From the NCBI GenBank assembly GCA_036417435.1, contig CM070905.1, forward strand, positions 67,287,092-67,351,091: 64,000 nucleotides of DNA, written 5' to 3'. The translations under genes and the position numbers were made by a program. Of the stretch, positions 1 through 9,990 are shown in pieces (within the stretch, counting starts at the first letter, position 1; each line of letters starts with the position of its first letter). This DNA comes from Inia geoffrensis (lineage: Eukaryota > Chordata > Mammalia > Artiodactyla > Iniidae). The notes beneath the pieces were generated by a model. That model did not search any database. It was not told the origin of the DNA and saw nothing but the letters and a program-made list of their open reading frames with translations.

Positions 1-157
1 TCTTTGCCTCCATTCTTTTTCCAAGGTCCTGGATCATTTTCACTATCATTATTCTGAATTCTTTTCCTGGAAGGTTGCCTATCTCCACTTCATTTAATTG
101 TTTTTCTGGGGTTTTATCTTGTTCCTTCATCTGGTACATAGCCCTCTGCCTTTTCAT
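1..157 (-). CDS. L1 ORF1 protein, N-terminal part, open to the left window edge
   Basis: Read on the minus strand, an ATG at 157-155 opens a frame of 52 codons with no stop before the window ends. It begins MKRQRAMYQMKEQD and later contains EIGNLPGKEFRIMIVKMIQD, the familiar part of LINE-1 ORF1p ahead of its coiled coil (family knowledge). ORF1p is the RNA-binding protein that coats L1 RNA in the cytoplasmic retrotransposition particle. The sequence just upstream (158-322 on the plus strand) reads as L1 5' untranslated region, which supports this start. The rest of ORF1 and all of ORF2 would lie left of the window, so it cannot be said whether the copy is intact. It is a transposon gene, not a host gene. 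Confidence 0.8.
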   Translation of the reverse strand, partial: MKRQRAMYQMKEQDKTPEKQLNEVEIGNLPGKEFRIMIVKMIQDLGKRMEAK

Positions 158-322
158 CTTGTCTGTCTTTCTGTGAATGTGTTTTTTGTTTCACAGTTTG
201 CAGGATTGTAGTTCTCCCTGCTTCTGCTGTCTGCCCTCTGGTGGATTAGGCTATCTAAGAGGCTTGTGCACGTTTCCTGATGGGAGGGACTGGTGGTGGG
301 TAGAGCTGGGTGTTGCTCTCAA
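1..322 (-). mobile_element. LINE-1 5' end (5' UTR remnant plus start of ORF1)
   Basis: Bases 158-322 match remembered cetartiodactyl L1 5' UTR in antisense, including 'ctctggtggattaggctatc' and 'tgatgggagggactggtgg'. The match stops abruptly near 322, so the copy is truncated within its 5' UTR and lacks the promoter-distal part. The element continues leftward out of the window. Little decay is visible in the ORF1 start, suggesting a relatively young copy. Confidence 0.75.
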
Positions 323-399
323 CATATACATTTTTTAGAAATCAGTCTTGACACAATGGCAAGTGCTGTGAAGGGAACACTATTTAAGTGGTTAAAGAA

Positions 400-1097
400 A
401 AGCTGTTGAAGAGGATGGTCAAAGCAGCTCCCTTTAAGCAGATGACATTTGTGCAGAGACATGAATAGCAGCCAACAATTAGAATATCTTGGAAAAACAA
501 AACCAGGCAGAGAAAAATAGCAAATGGAAAGTCCCTGAGGAAGGAATCGGTTCGGTCTGCCAAAGGAACAGGGAGGAGGCCACTGTGGCTACATAGTCGG
601 TGTGAAGGGCAGGATTAGAAACGAGGTCAGAGAGAGGGACAAAGATCATGTAGGAAGTTGTAAGCAATGGAAAAAAAATTGGAATTAATGAAGTATATTA
701 AAAAACAGTTCAAGAATTTTAACTGACATCGTGCTCTGGTTTGTGCTTTAACTGATAACTTCGGTTGATTTACAGAAAAGGGCTCTAGCAGGACAGGAGT
801 TGAAAGAGGGATTCCAGGGAGGAGCCTATTCCAGTAGCTGGACAGTGATGAGAGGCCTCAGAATAGGGCAGCAGTGACTTAAGTGGTGAGAAGTATTGTT
901 TGCAATTATATATGACCACATGACTTTCTGATAACGTGAGGTGTTGAAAATAAGGAGTAAAGGTATATGCTTCTGTATACCTTTTCAGGTATGGCCTGAG
1001 AAACTGGATCAGTAATAATGATGGAAGAGGCTAAAGGAGAAAAAGATCCTTTTTTTCTGGGGGAAAGCAGGTTTGAGATTTCTGCTTTGAACATGTG
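400..1097 (-). mobile_element. L2 LINE fragment, antisense
   Basis: The reverse complement follows the L2 ORF2 tail. Landmarks on the plus strand are 'gatgacatttgtgcagagac', 'gtccctgagg', 'ggaggccactgtggc' and, near the right end, 'ctttgaacatgtg'. All have counterparts in the same order in the longer L2 copy near 41.3-42.8 kb. The copy is heavily mutated and gapped, as expected for L2, which stopped moving before the placental radiation. The minus-strand open frames at 479-667 and 906-1094 lie in it and are not genes. Confidence 0.6.
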
Positions 1098-1484
1098 AAA
1101 TGTTCATTAACATTGCCTTGAGCTCAAAGTTCATAAGATGTTGTCAGAAAGAAACTTCACTTTCCCACAGCCACCTCCAACAAACATCTACCTGTTCAAA
1201 CACACTCCACGGTTTCCTTCTACCCACTATAAAGCATGAGGGAAAACCATCCCCCCCCCCAATAAAACAAAATAATAAGAGGACAAAAGGCAGATTAAAA
1301 GATATGACATATGGAGAATGGGTAAATGGGAACTTTGTACTTTCTGCTCAGTTTTGCTGTGAAAGTAAAACTGCTTTAACAAATAAAATCTATTAAATAC
1401 ATGTCTTAAAAAAGTAGTGAGGGGTTTTTAAAACTTTGCTAGTCATTCTCAGATTTAAAAACGAATCCCTTGAGTACTTCATAC

Positions 1485-1486
<2 letters not shown>
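1098..1486. other. No recognisable feature; one C10 homopolymer
   Basis: A-rich unassigned sequence. A C run at about 1250-1260 is the only notable point. The open frame 1100-1396 has low-complexity composition and no recognisable family. Confidence 0.5.
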
Positions 1487-1518
<32 letters not shown>

Positions 1519-1535
1519 ACACACACACACACACC
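1487..1535. repeat. (CA)n microsatellite, one interruption
   Basis: An uninterrupted CA run is broken once by an extra C ('caccac') and then resumes. The HTHTHT frame through it is an artefact. It is likely length-polymorphic. Confidence 0.95.
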
Positions 1536-2106
1536 AGGAAAATAATCAAAACACTAAACTTCCTTCAAACTTATAACTTCTTTTCCCCCGCAGATCAACC
1601 CAGCAATGGGAGAATGAATGTGTGGTTGCATTCTCTCTCGTCATCATTCACTCCTCTCCACCCTGAACTAGTTGTGTTTTCTGACATATTCAGGATTACA
1701 GAGAAACTGTTATAGTCTCCATCAACTCTCTTAAACATAATTTTCTCCAACCAACAAGCCAGCAAACATCCTGACCTCTTTCACTTCACCTGATGTAAAT
1801 CCTTTATGAGAGCAAGTTATTAGGAGATAAAACTGTTTTTTGGATACTTGTTTTGTCACCACATTGTTATTTATCACCTTGCTTGGCAGTGAGAGAGTAG
1901 TTGGTACCTATTTTCTTGGCAGTTCAACAAAACCAAAACTGAGTCTCTTTTTAACATCTTGTTACACCTTAGTAGACCTTCACATTTGATATATGAACAG
2001 ATAGAAGAGAGAAGTAAAAGTGAGTTTTCACTCATCATAACTACTCTTGCACTTTTCCCAGTGCCTGTCTTCATCAAGTCTTCACAACACAAACAGCTGG
2101 GAGACA
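1536..2106. other. Unassigned sequence
   Basis: Unique-looking AT-rich DNA. No repeat, splice pair or coding pattern recognised. Confidence 0.4.
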
Positions 2107-2320
2107 AGAGATTAAGTGTCAGGACGTATGAGTGCTATTCTGGTTTCACCACTTCCTAGTACCATGACTTTGGACAGATTGTTTGACATTTCTGATCCAG
2201 TTTCCTTGTTGGTACTCTGGGCCAATAAGCCCTGCCTTCCTCAAAACCTTGTTCAGATCAAACAAGATTAAATGTGTGAAAGCACTTTATAACTATGAAT
2301 TATTCATCAAATATAATCAT
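2107..2320 (+). mobile_element. MIR SINE
   Basis: The order of MIR landmarks is preserved: 'tggtttcaccacttcctagt', then 'gactttggacagattg', then 'cagtttccttgttggtactc', then 'gattaaatgtgtgaaagcac'. These correspond to the MIR core and the part following its tRNA-like head. It is an ancient, inactive element. Confidence 0.8.
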
Positions 2321-3310
2321 GCTAAGTTCTTTGGTTTCTTTCACTCAAACAGAAATTTGGTATAAGAAGTAGCTTTACTCTTCTCTTTGCCCCGTAAGTA
2401 TGATTATATTTCATACTTTTCACCTAGATTCATGGCTGGCAACTAGTTTTTTATGGAATTCTCAAATCATGACCCTCACTATCACTTTCTTATAAGATCA
2501 TTGAAATGCAATCCATAATCATTCAAACAATTTAAATAAGATATTTCAGCAAAGGAATTATTATATTTAATATATTACCGTATCTAATTACTTGATCTAC
2601 AACAAATGAGAAAGGTACTTTTTTCCCCCAAAGGAGCACAGTGAATGTTCAATTGTTACTATCTGCAAATGTTCAAATTCCATAATTTAATTACCTGATG
2701 ATGTTAAGTTTGATAGATATCTTAGAAAATGAATAACTGCAAGATGAAACATACAGTTGCACATATCTTAAGTCTAGTTGTATAAAGTTTCCGACTAGAA
2801 ATTTTGATGATCATGTTTATTTTAGGTTAATATTCAGACCCCCTTGAAGAGTCTGCGAATTATAGTTTAAAACCACTGACCAAGAGTTTTCTATTGCATC
2901 TTTTCCTCTATTTTTAAAATCTGGTTCATGTGTATTTGGCCTTATTTTGTCACTTTCTCCTTTCTAGATTTCTTAAGACCATCTATAGATAGTTTGACAT
3001 TTCATTTGACTGTCTTGTCGGAGCGAATTTCCATATGCTAGAAGTTTACACAGTGCTTCTAAAGAATCTGCTTAAATGTAGTTCAAAATAGTGTGCTTAA
3101 ATGCAAGACCACTGAATTCATACATTCAGAGTTGTTTACAAAGTTAACAAGCTACATTTTATAATTTTAATATTCATGTTCTTCTAACTACTTATACATA
3201 TCATTGGTTTCAAAGGAAATAATGTATAAAACCACAACTGATGTTCTTATGTAAGATTTTACTTAGGAGTATTTTTTTCTCTAACTCGAAGCCTCCTCTC
3301 TCTCATAATC
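2321..3310. other. Unassigned AT-rich sequence
   Basis: No repeat family, coding pattern or RNA gene recognised. Short open frames here have no family resemblance. Confidence 0.4.
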
Positions 3311-3311
3311 C

Positions 3312-3507
3312 TTTTATTTTTAAAATAAATTTATTTATTTATTTATTTTTGGTTGCTTTGGTTCTTCGTTGCTGTGTGTGGCTTTCTCTAGTTGCGGCAA
3401 GCTGGCGCTACTCTTCGGTGTGGTGTGCAGTCTTCTCATTGTGGTGGCTTCTTTTGTTGCAGAGCATGGGCTGTAGGCACACAGGCTTCAATAGTTGTGG
3501 CACATGA
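3312..3507 (-). mobile_element. CHR-type SINE, older long form, head missing
   Basis: Starts with an antisense A-rich tail of TTTA repeats, then 'gctttctctagttgcggcaa' and 'cttctcattgtggtggcttc', which mark the longer, older CHR form. It stops after 'agttgtggcacatga', so the tRNA-derived 5' half is missing. Confidence 0.8.
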
Positions 3508-3699
3508 CGTTTCCATCCACACTGATCACTAGAGAGACTGAATTTATTGATTAAATGCTGCTTAATTTTCTGTGGTTAATGTTGATTCTACATTGTCTTA
3601 GTATCTGGAAAAATCTTGCTCTACTTTTTAAAAGTATTTTCAAGTTTGTAGAATAATAGGAAATAAAAGTAGGATTAGTTCATGCTGTCTTTACAAGCA

Positions 3700-4506
3700 G
3701 TGATTTAAATGAATGGCAAAGTTATATACCTTTTTGGCTGTTTCATTTTTATAGCACAAATACCAGTGAATACATTTTTTCCTAACAATGTAAAATACAT
3801 ATAAAAATAAAATGATTTTTCCTTTGAATATTCCTGTCCTCACCCAAGAGGCAACCATACTCAGTATTTTGTCAAGTGTATCCTTGTGTAGACCATATTT
3901 TTTTCAAAAATAGAATGCTTTGTGATCTTTTTTCTTCTAACACTATGCATAAAAAAATTCATAACATTATATATACAGATCACTATATCCTTCTTACTTA
4001 GATTTCTATGACATATGCATATAAAAATGCATTTTACTACTCTCGTATAGATGGCTGTTTAAATTGATTCAATTTTTTTCATTAAAAATAATTTTGTATC
4101 AACCACCTAAACTATTTGGGGTTATTTTTACATATTAGTTTAGGAGACATCTTTACAAGCAGAATTAATTGATCAAAGGAATTAACATTTAAACGTTAGA
4201 AAATTCAACCAAAAAGTTTTCTAAAAATATTTCACCACTTTTTAGTTTCCTGCTATATGAAGAGCTCTCATTTCCCTGAATTTTTGCTTATACTGGGAAT
4301 ATAATTTTCTTAATCTTTTAGACAATCTCCTATGTGAAAAATAGCTAATTGCTTTTAATTTGCATTTCTTTAATTGCTACTGAGGTTGAGTATAATTTAG
4401 ATGTTTCTCAGAATTTTTTCCTTAATCTTCCTTTACATCCTTTGCCTATTTTTCCTATACAGTTGTCTTTTTAACATCCTTACAGCTCTCAGGAAGGTCT
4501 TCGAAG
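3700..4506 (-). mobile_element. Old LINE-1 (L1M type), antisense 3' region
   Basis: Antisense landmarks typical of old L1 3' regions are recognisable though decayed: 'caagaggcaaccatactcag', 'gctgtttaaattgattc', and 'tttaatttgcatttctttaa' followed by 'gaggttgagtata' and 'catcctttgcctatttttcc'. Together with 5216-7568 and 8690-9990, the order 3' region, ORF2, ORF1 fits one minus-strand element. Confidence 0.6.
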
Positions 4507-4511
4507 TTTTG

Positions 4512-4542
<31 letters not shown>

Positions 4543-4734
4543 GCCGTGCACGGGCCTCTCACTGTTGTGGCCTCTCCTGTTGCGGAGCACAGGCTCTGGA
4601 CGCACAGGCCCGGCGGCCATGCCTCACGGGCCTAGCCGCTCCGCAGCATGTGGGATCTTCCTGGACCGGGGCGTCAACCCGTGTCCCCTGCATCGGCAGG
4701 CGGACTCTCAACCACTGCGCCACCAAGGAAGCCC
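4507..4734 (-). mobile_element. CHR SINE (short cetacean form)
   Basis: A tail of TTTTG repeats, then the SINE body from 'gggcctctcactgttgtgg' to 'ccaccaaggaagccc', covering the tRNA-related head at its right end. The two open frames 4401-4769 and 4514-4750 are SINE-driven artefacts. Confidence 0.93.
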
Positions 4735-4819
4735 TTTTGTTTTATTTTAAAATGTTATACCAACATTAGTGAATTTTGTGTTAACTCTGTAACATACAGA
4801 TTATTTTAATATGAAAACA

Positions 4820-5215
4820 GTATATTGCAGATGAAATCCTGCCATTTGTGACAACATGGATGGACCTTTAAGGTATTATGCTAAGTGAAATAAGTCAGAC
4901 AGAGAAGGACAAATACCATGTGATTTTGCTCATATGCAGAATATAAAAAAAAAAATAAATGAACAAATCCAAACTAACATAGGTACAGAGGGCAGAGTAG
5001 TAGTGGTTACCACAGGGGGAGGGGCAGAGGTGGAGTACGAAATGGGTAAAAGGGGTCAACTGTACGGTGATGAATAGAAACTAAACTTTGGGTGGTGAGC
5101 ATGCTGTAGTGTATACAGAAGTAGAAATGTAATGTTGGACACATGAAACTTATATAATGTAATAAATCAATGTTACCTCAATAAAAGAAAAGAAAAGAAA
5201 AAAAAATAAAATTGT
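4820..5215 (+). mobile_element. LINE-1 3' end
   Basis: Contains 'ggatggacctttaaggtatt', 'taagtgaaataagtcagaca', 'acacatgaaacttatataat' and a terminal 'acctcaataaaa' followed by an A-rich tail. This is the standard 3' UTR of mid-age L1s. It is 5'-truncated and lies across the old antisense L1. Confidence 0.85.
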
Positions 5216-7568
5216 TTTTAAGAGCTCTTTAAGGATTTTGTTTATTAATTCTTTATTGTTTTATTCCAACATTTCAACTGAATTTTATATTTTTAATGAT
5301 TTTTTTAAGATTTTTGTTTGTTTCTATGTTTATAAAGGTTTGTTTTGTCTTACAAGGATACACTTGTCAATTTCCTTCTAAATTGAAATATCTTCCTCAC
5401 AGCAAAAGAAAGAGAAAATTCTCATATTTTATTTGAATATTTTAAAAAGTTATTTTAAAAGTTTAAACTTATTTAAGAAATGTGTAGTAAATCTTTGTGC
5501 ATGACATGAGGTTGTCTATTCATGTAGCTGTCAAATTACTTTAGGTCACTTATTGAATAGTCCATTCAATTCACTCTCAATTACAAAGCTAAATTTATCA
5601 AAAACTAAATTACCCTGTACAAATAGAAGTTAGTTTCCATACACTTATTGATCTTTGACCTAACATTTTTACCTGTATTTAAAGTACACATTTTAATTGC
5701 TATTTCTATGTAATATGTTTGATATCTGATAGGATAAATTGTGATTCTCTCAAAAATCTATATTTTTACATTACAATACATTTTCTCTATTAGAGGGAGA
5801 AATTTAGAATTAGCTTTTTAATTTCATATAAAATCCTCATTTTAATGCATATCTTGTATGTTTCTTACTAGGCTGGTTTTCATTGGTATATTAAAAAGCT
5901 GTTGCTTTTAAATTTTATTTTATATGTAGCCAGGTTGTTGAATCATCTCAATAGTTTAAATTTTTTTAGAGTTGATTGCCCTAGGAAACAATTGTATTGT
6001 CTGCAAAGTGATAACAATTGTGCCCTTTCTAGTATTTTCCATGTTTCATTAACCTTGGCAAGAACCTCCTGTATGATGTGATACAGTAACAGCAGTCTTA
6101 ATTGTATATTATATTTAATAGGACTGGTTTAGATATTTTATCACATAGTGTGATATCTAATCTATGGGCTGATAGATATTCTTTATCCAGGAAGGAATTT
6201 TCTAAAACTTTCTAGCTTCTTAAGGCCTTATATTTTATTTCATTGATGAATTAATAATTTTTTCTTTAACTATTAAAATCATCATATTATTTTCCTCCTT
6301 AAACATTTTTAATTTAATTATACTATCATGTCTCCTTATTTGTGCTATAATTAAATTACATGAATGACACTGGTGTTATTCTAATAATGCAAGGCATACT
6401 ACTATTTCTGTAAACCACTGATTTTCATTTGGTAATATTTTATTTAGGATAATGCCTTTATATTTAGATGCAAGATTAGAAAGAAACTAATATATACGTA
6501 GCTTTTTTTTTATGGGTGTTATGCTAAGAGGATAAATGAGGAAGTATGACATATTTTTCTATGTTCTAGATATTTATATATAAAAAATCTTTAATTTCTT
6601 GACATGTTTCTATAAAGAATATGTAACATTGTTTCTTTTTCTTTAGGTTCTTTTAAAATTTATTCAACTAATCCATTAACGTATTTATTATATTTTAGTT
6701 GTTTTCTTCTCTTCCTAACACAGTTTAGATAATTAGTATTTTGCAACATAATCCATATCATTTAGATTCTTAAATATATGCACATAAAAGTACATGTTGA
6801 ATTTTCTGATAGTAATTTAAACATCTTCTCTATTTATAGTTATGTCTTCCTACTTTTTTTCTCTATATTTCTTGTTTAAATTGTAAGAATATATTAATTT
6901 TGTCATCTTATAAACATATGCTTTAATTTATTTTTTAACTTCCCCTGGATTAATTTTATTGTTTTTTATCAACGATTATATGCTTTATTTATTTTGTAAC
7001 TTATTCCTGGTACAAAATATACTTTGAATAAAAATTTTACCTGAGTACAGGTCTGTTTGCGTCTCACAATTTTCAAATTATAATATACTCTTATACTTTT
7101 CTAAATTACTTATGATTTTGATTTTAATACTATACCAAATCTGAGTTTTATAAATGTGTTTCAATTTTTTCAAATAGACAGTTTTAGTTATTTTTCTTTT
7201 TAACCTTTAAAAATAATTTTTATTAACCTGAATATGGTCAAATAAAGTGATATGTTATTTTCCAGATTTTTAAATCTATTGAAAAGCTTTTATCGTAATG
7301 CACAGTCAGTGTTAGTGAGTCTTCCCTTTACATTTGATGAAGCGTATTGTTAGTATGTTAGACACAAAATTCTCTTTTTCATTCTCTCTCTCTTTCTCTT
7401 CTCTCTCCCTCCTCTTCTATTTCTCTCTCTGTAAACATACACACCTAAACCCACAAGCCCCCAACATATAACCACCACAAGCTAAGGTGTACATATCAAG
7501 CTTATCAATTGTGATATTCAAATTATCAGTACCAGTTTTTTCTTTTAGCCTTTTATTTATTTATTTAA
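5216..7568 (-). mobile_element. Old LINE-1 (L1M type), antisense ORF2 region, highly decayed
   Basis: Very AT-rich. The antisense ORF2 track can still be followed: 'aggttgttgaatcatctc', 'tgtctgcaaagtgataacaa', 'aaccttggcaagaacctcct', 'ggtaatattttatttaggat'. It has many stops and gaps and codes for nothing. It is probably the middle of the element seen at 3700-4506 and 8690-9990. Confidence 0.5.
7380..7431. repeat. CT-rich low-complexity tract
   Basis: Pyrimidine-only stretch dominated by TCTC and CCTC on the plus strand. Confidence 0.8.
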
Positions 7569-7691
7569 TTTTTTTTTTTTTTTTTTTTTGCTGGGGAGTA
7601 ACACTTTTTTTTTATAACAGTAGGTCTTTGTTGGTTATCTGTTTGAAATATAGCAGTGTGTACATGTCAATCCCAAACTCCCAGTCTGGCC
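7569..7691 (-). mobile_element. LINE-1 3' UTR piece, antisense
   Basis: A T run (about 7569-7589), a short spacer and a second T run precede 'aacagtaggtctttgttggt' and 'gtacatgtcaatcccaaact', which is antisense cetartiodactyl L1 3' UTR. A SINE is inserted at its right end. Confidence 0.7.
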
Positions 7692-7912
7692 TTTTTTTTT
7701 TTTTTTTTTTTTTTGTGTATGTGTGGTACGGGCCTCTCACTGTTGTGGCCTCTCCCGTTGTGGAGCACAGGCTCCAGACGCGCAGGCTCAGCGGCCATGG
7801 CTCACGGGCCCAGCCGCTCCGCGACATGTGGGATCTTCCCGGACTGGTGCACGAACCTGTGTCCCCTGCATCGGCAGGCGGACTCTCAACCACTGCACCA
7901 CTAGGGAAGCCC
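7692..7912 (-). mobile_element. CHR SINE (short form) with target-site duplication
   Basis: T tail 7692-7714, full body ending 'ctagggaagccc'. The 11-base duplication 'ccagtctggcc' flanks it at 7681-7691 and 7913-7923, both also followed by T. This proves insertion into the neighbouring sequence. Several overlapping open frames at 7487-7965 are SINE artefacts. Confidence 0.96.
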
Positions 7913-7950
7913 CCAGTCTGGCCTTTTTAATCTATCAATTGCTGACAGAA

Positions 7951-8676
7951 GTGGAGGTTCCTTAAAAAACTAAAAATAGAACTACCATATGACCCAGCAA
8001 TCCCACTACTGGGCATATACCCTGAGAAAACCATAATTCAAAAAGGGACATGTACCACAATGTTCACTGCAGAACTATTTACAATAGCCCCCCCAGGACA
8101 TGGAAGCAACCTAACTGTCCATCAACAGATGAATGGATAAAGAAGATGTGACACATGTATACAATGGAATATTACTCAGCCATAAAAAGAAACAAAATTG
8201 AGTTATTTGTAGTGAGATGGATGGACCTGGAGTCTGTCATACAGAGTGAAGTAAGTCAGAAAGAGAAAAACAAATACCATATGCTAACACATATATATGG
8301 AATCTGAAAAAAAAGGTTCTGATGAACCTAGGGGCAGGACAGGAATCAAGACACAGATGTAGAGAATGGACTTGAGAACAGAAGGTGGGGGAGGGGAAGT
8401 TGGGATGAAGTGAAAGAGTAGCATTGACATATATACAGTACCAAATGTAAAATAGGTAGCTAGTGGGAAGCAGCTGCATAGCACAGGGAGATCAGCTCGG
8501 TGCTTTGTGACCTCATAAAGGAGTGGGATAGGGCGGGTGGGAGGGAGGCACAAGAGGGAGGGGATATGGGGATATTTGTATGCATATAGCTGATTCAGTT
8601 TGTTATAGAGCAGAAACTAACACAACATTGTAAAGCAATTATACTCCAGTAAAGATGTAAAACAATAAAAAAGGAA
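7951..8676 (+). mobile_element. LINE-1 3' UTR, relatively young, 5'-truncated
   Basis: Long, well-preserved 3' UTR: 'aaaaactaaaaatagaacta', 'catatgacccagcaatccca', 'tggaatattactcagccata', 'gggaagcagctgcatagcac', ending 'attatactccagtaaagatg' and an A-rich tail. It includes the G-rich 'gggaggggaagttggg' and 'gggtgggagggaggc' motifs typical of L1 3' UTRs. No ORF2 coding sequence is present. Confidence 0.92.
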
Positions 8677-8689
8677 TGTCATTGTTTTA

Positions 8690-9990
8690 GTCTTTTAAAA
8701 ATTAGTTTATATCAGATTTTTATATAGTTCAAAATGTTATTAGGTACGTTAAAGATTCTTGTCCATTTATATTCTTATTGAACTACTTTTATCAAAATAA
8801 AGTACACATGAAATATTTTTTCTGCAATTTTTACAATATGTTTACATGAAGAATTGTTCTTTTTAGAAGTATATGATATTTTAGTCAGAATAATCATGTC
8901 TTTTCTTAATTCTTTAGAATTCTCAACCATTTTTCCATTGCAAAATTACATCTCTATTTATCCTACTGTTTTCTTCTGACACTCCTATTAAAATGCATCA
9001 GAACCTTTTATCTCTCATGCCTAAAACAGTTTTTCATATATTTCATGTCACTTGTATTTCTGTTCTATATTTTATGTATTTCCTCAGGTTTTTTTCTAGT
9101 TTACATGGTTTTTCTTCAACTCTACAGAGTACTCTATCTAGTCAATGTTTTTTTTGTTTGTTTTGTTTAAGAAGATGTTGGGGGTAGGAGTTTTATTAAT
9201 TTATTTATTTTTACTGTGTTGGGTCTTTGTTTCTGTGCGAGGGCTTTCTCTAGTTTTGGCAAGCGGGGGCCAATCTTCATCGCGGTGCACGGGCCTCTCA
9301 CTATGGCAGCCTCTCTTGTTGCGGAGCACAGGCTCCAGATGCGCAGGCTCCAGATGCGCAGGCTCAGTAGTTGTGGCTCACGGGCCTAGTTGCTCCGCAG
9401 CATGTGGGATCCTCCCAGACCAGGTCTCGAACCCCTGTCTCCTGCGTTAGCAGGCAGATCCTCAACCACTGCGCCACCAGGGAAGCCCTAATCAATGTTT
9501 TGAAATAACAATGACTATACTTTTCTAGCATTCTAGTTTGCTCTTTTTCAAATTTACCTGTTCTTTTTTTATGCTGCTTATTATTTATCATGATTTCCAG
9601 TTTCTTTAATATAGCTTTAAGACTTTTAAGAAAAAACATTTACTAATGTCTTTCTGAACTGTGTTTCTCCAAGATGTATACTACTTTTTGTTGGATTTTC
9701 AGAGTTTTTCTCATGGTGATAGAATTTATGACAGCAATTTACTGTTGTGAACTCCTCCTCAGAAGAGATTATGAATATCTCTGTATGAAGAAAGTATGCT
9801 TTGGTACTGAAGGAGAGATCTGGGTTTCAGTAGTCTTAAATTGGTGTTTAGTTTAATATCTTAGCTTCGAATCCTCTCCTCCTGTTAGTAAAGTACATTT
9901 TTACCCCCATACCCATGCCTCACATTGTCTAGCTTGAAAGCAACATTTCTCCTCATGCAAAGCTGCAGACACATGCCATTTTTCTTGGTC
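8690..9990 (-). mobile_element. Old LINE-1/HAL1-like, antisense ORF1 region, interrupted by a SINE
   Basis: Antisense landmarks such as 'ttttcttctgacactcctat' and 'tttatctctcatgcctaaaa', and the T-rich region after 9490, resemble the ORF1 region of old L1M/HAL1 elements. A related stretch lies at about 14.9-15.4 kb. The SINE at 9153-9488 splits it. The outer right border is uncertain; the last part (9650-9990) may be unique sequence. Confidence 0.4.
9153..9488 (-). mobile_element. CHR SINE, long form with 'aagatgttggggg' tail
   Basis: Antisense tail reads 'aagaagatgttgggggtagg', then 'gggctttctctag', then the common body to 'ccaccagggaagccc'. The flanking duplication 'tagtcaatgtttt' (9139-9151) and 'taatcaatgtttt' (9489-9501) differs by one base. 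The copy has a private 15-base perfect tandem duplication, 'ggctccagatgcgca', at 9331-9345 and 9346-9360. Confidence 0.95.

Noticed and set aside
7569..8676. Antisense L1 piece next to a sense L1, as in a twin-primed inverted L1 insertion
   Set aside because: The antisense piece corresponds to a part of the 3' UTR also present in the sense piece (around 8394-8470), so the two are not complementary halves of one insertion.
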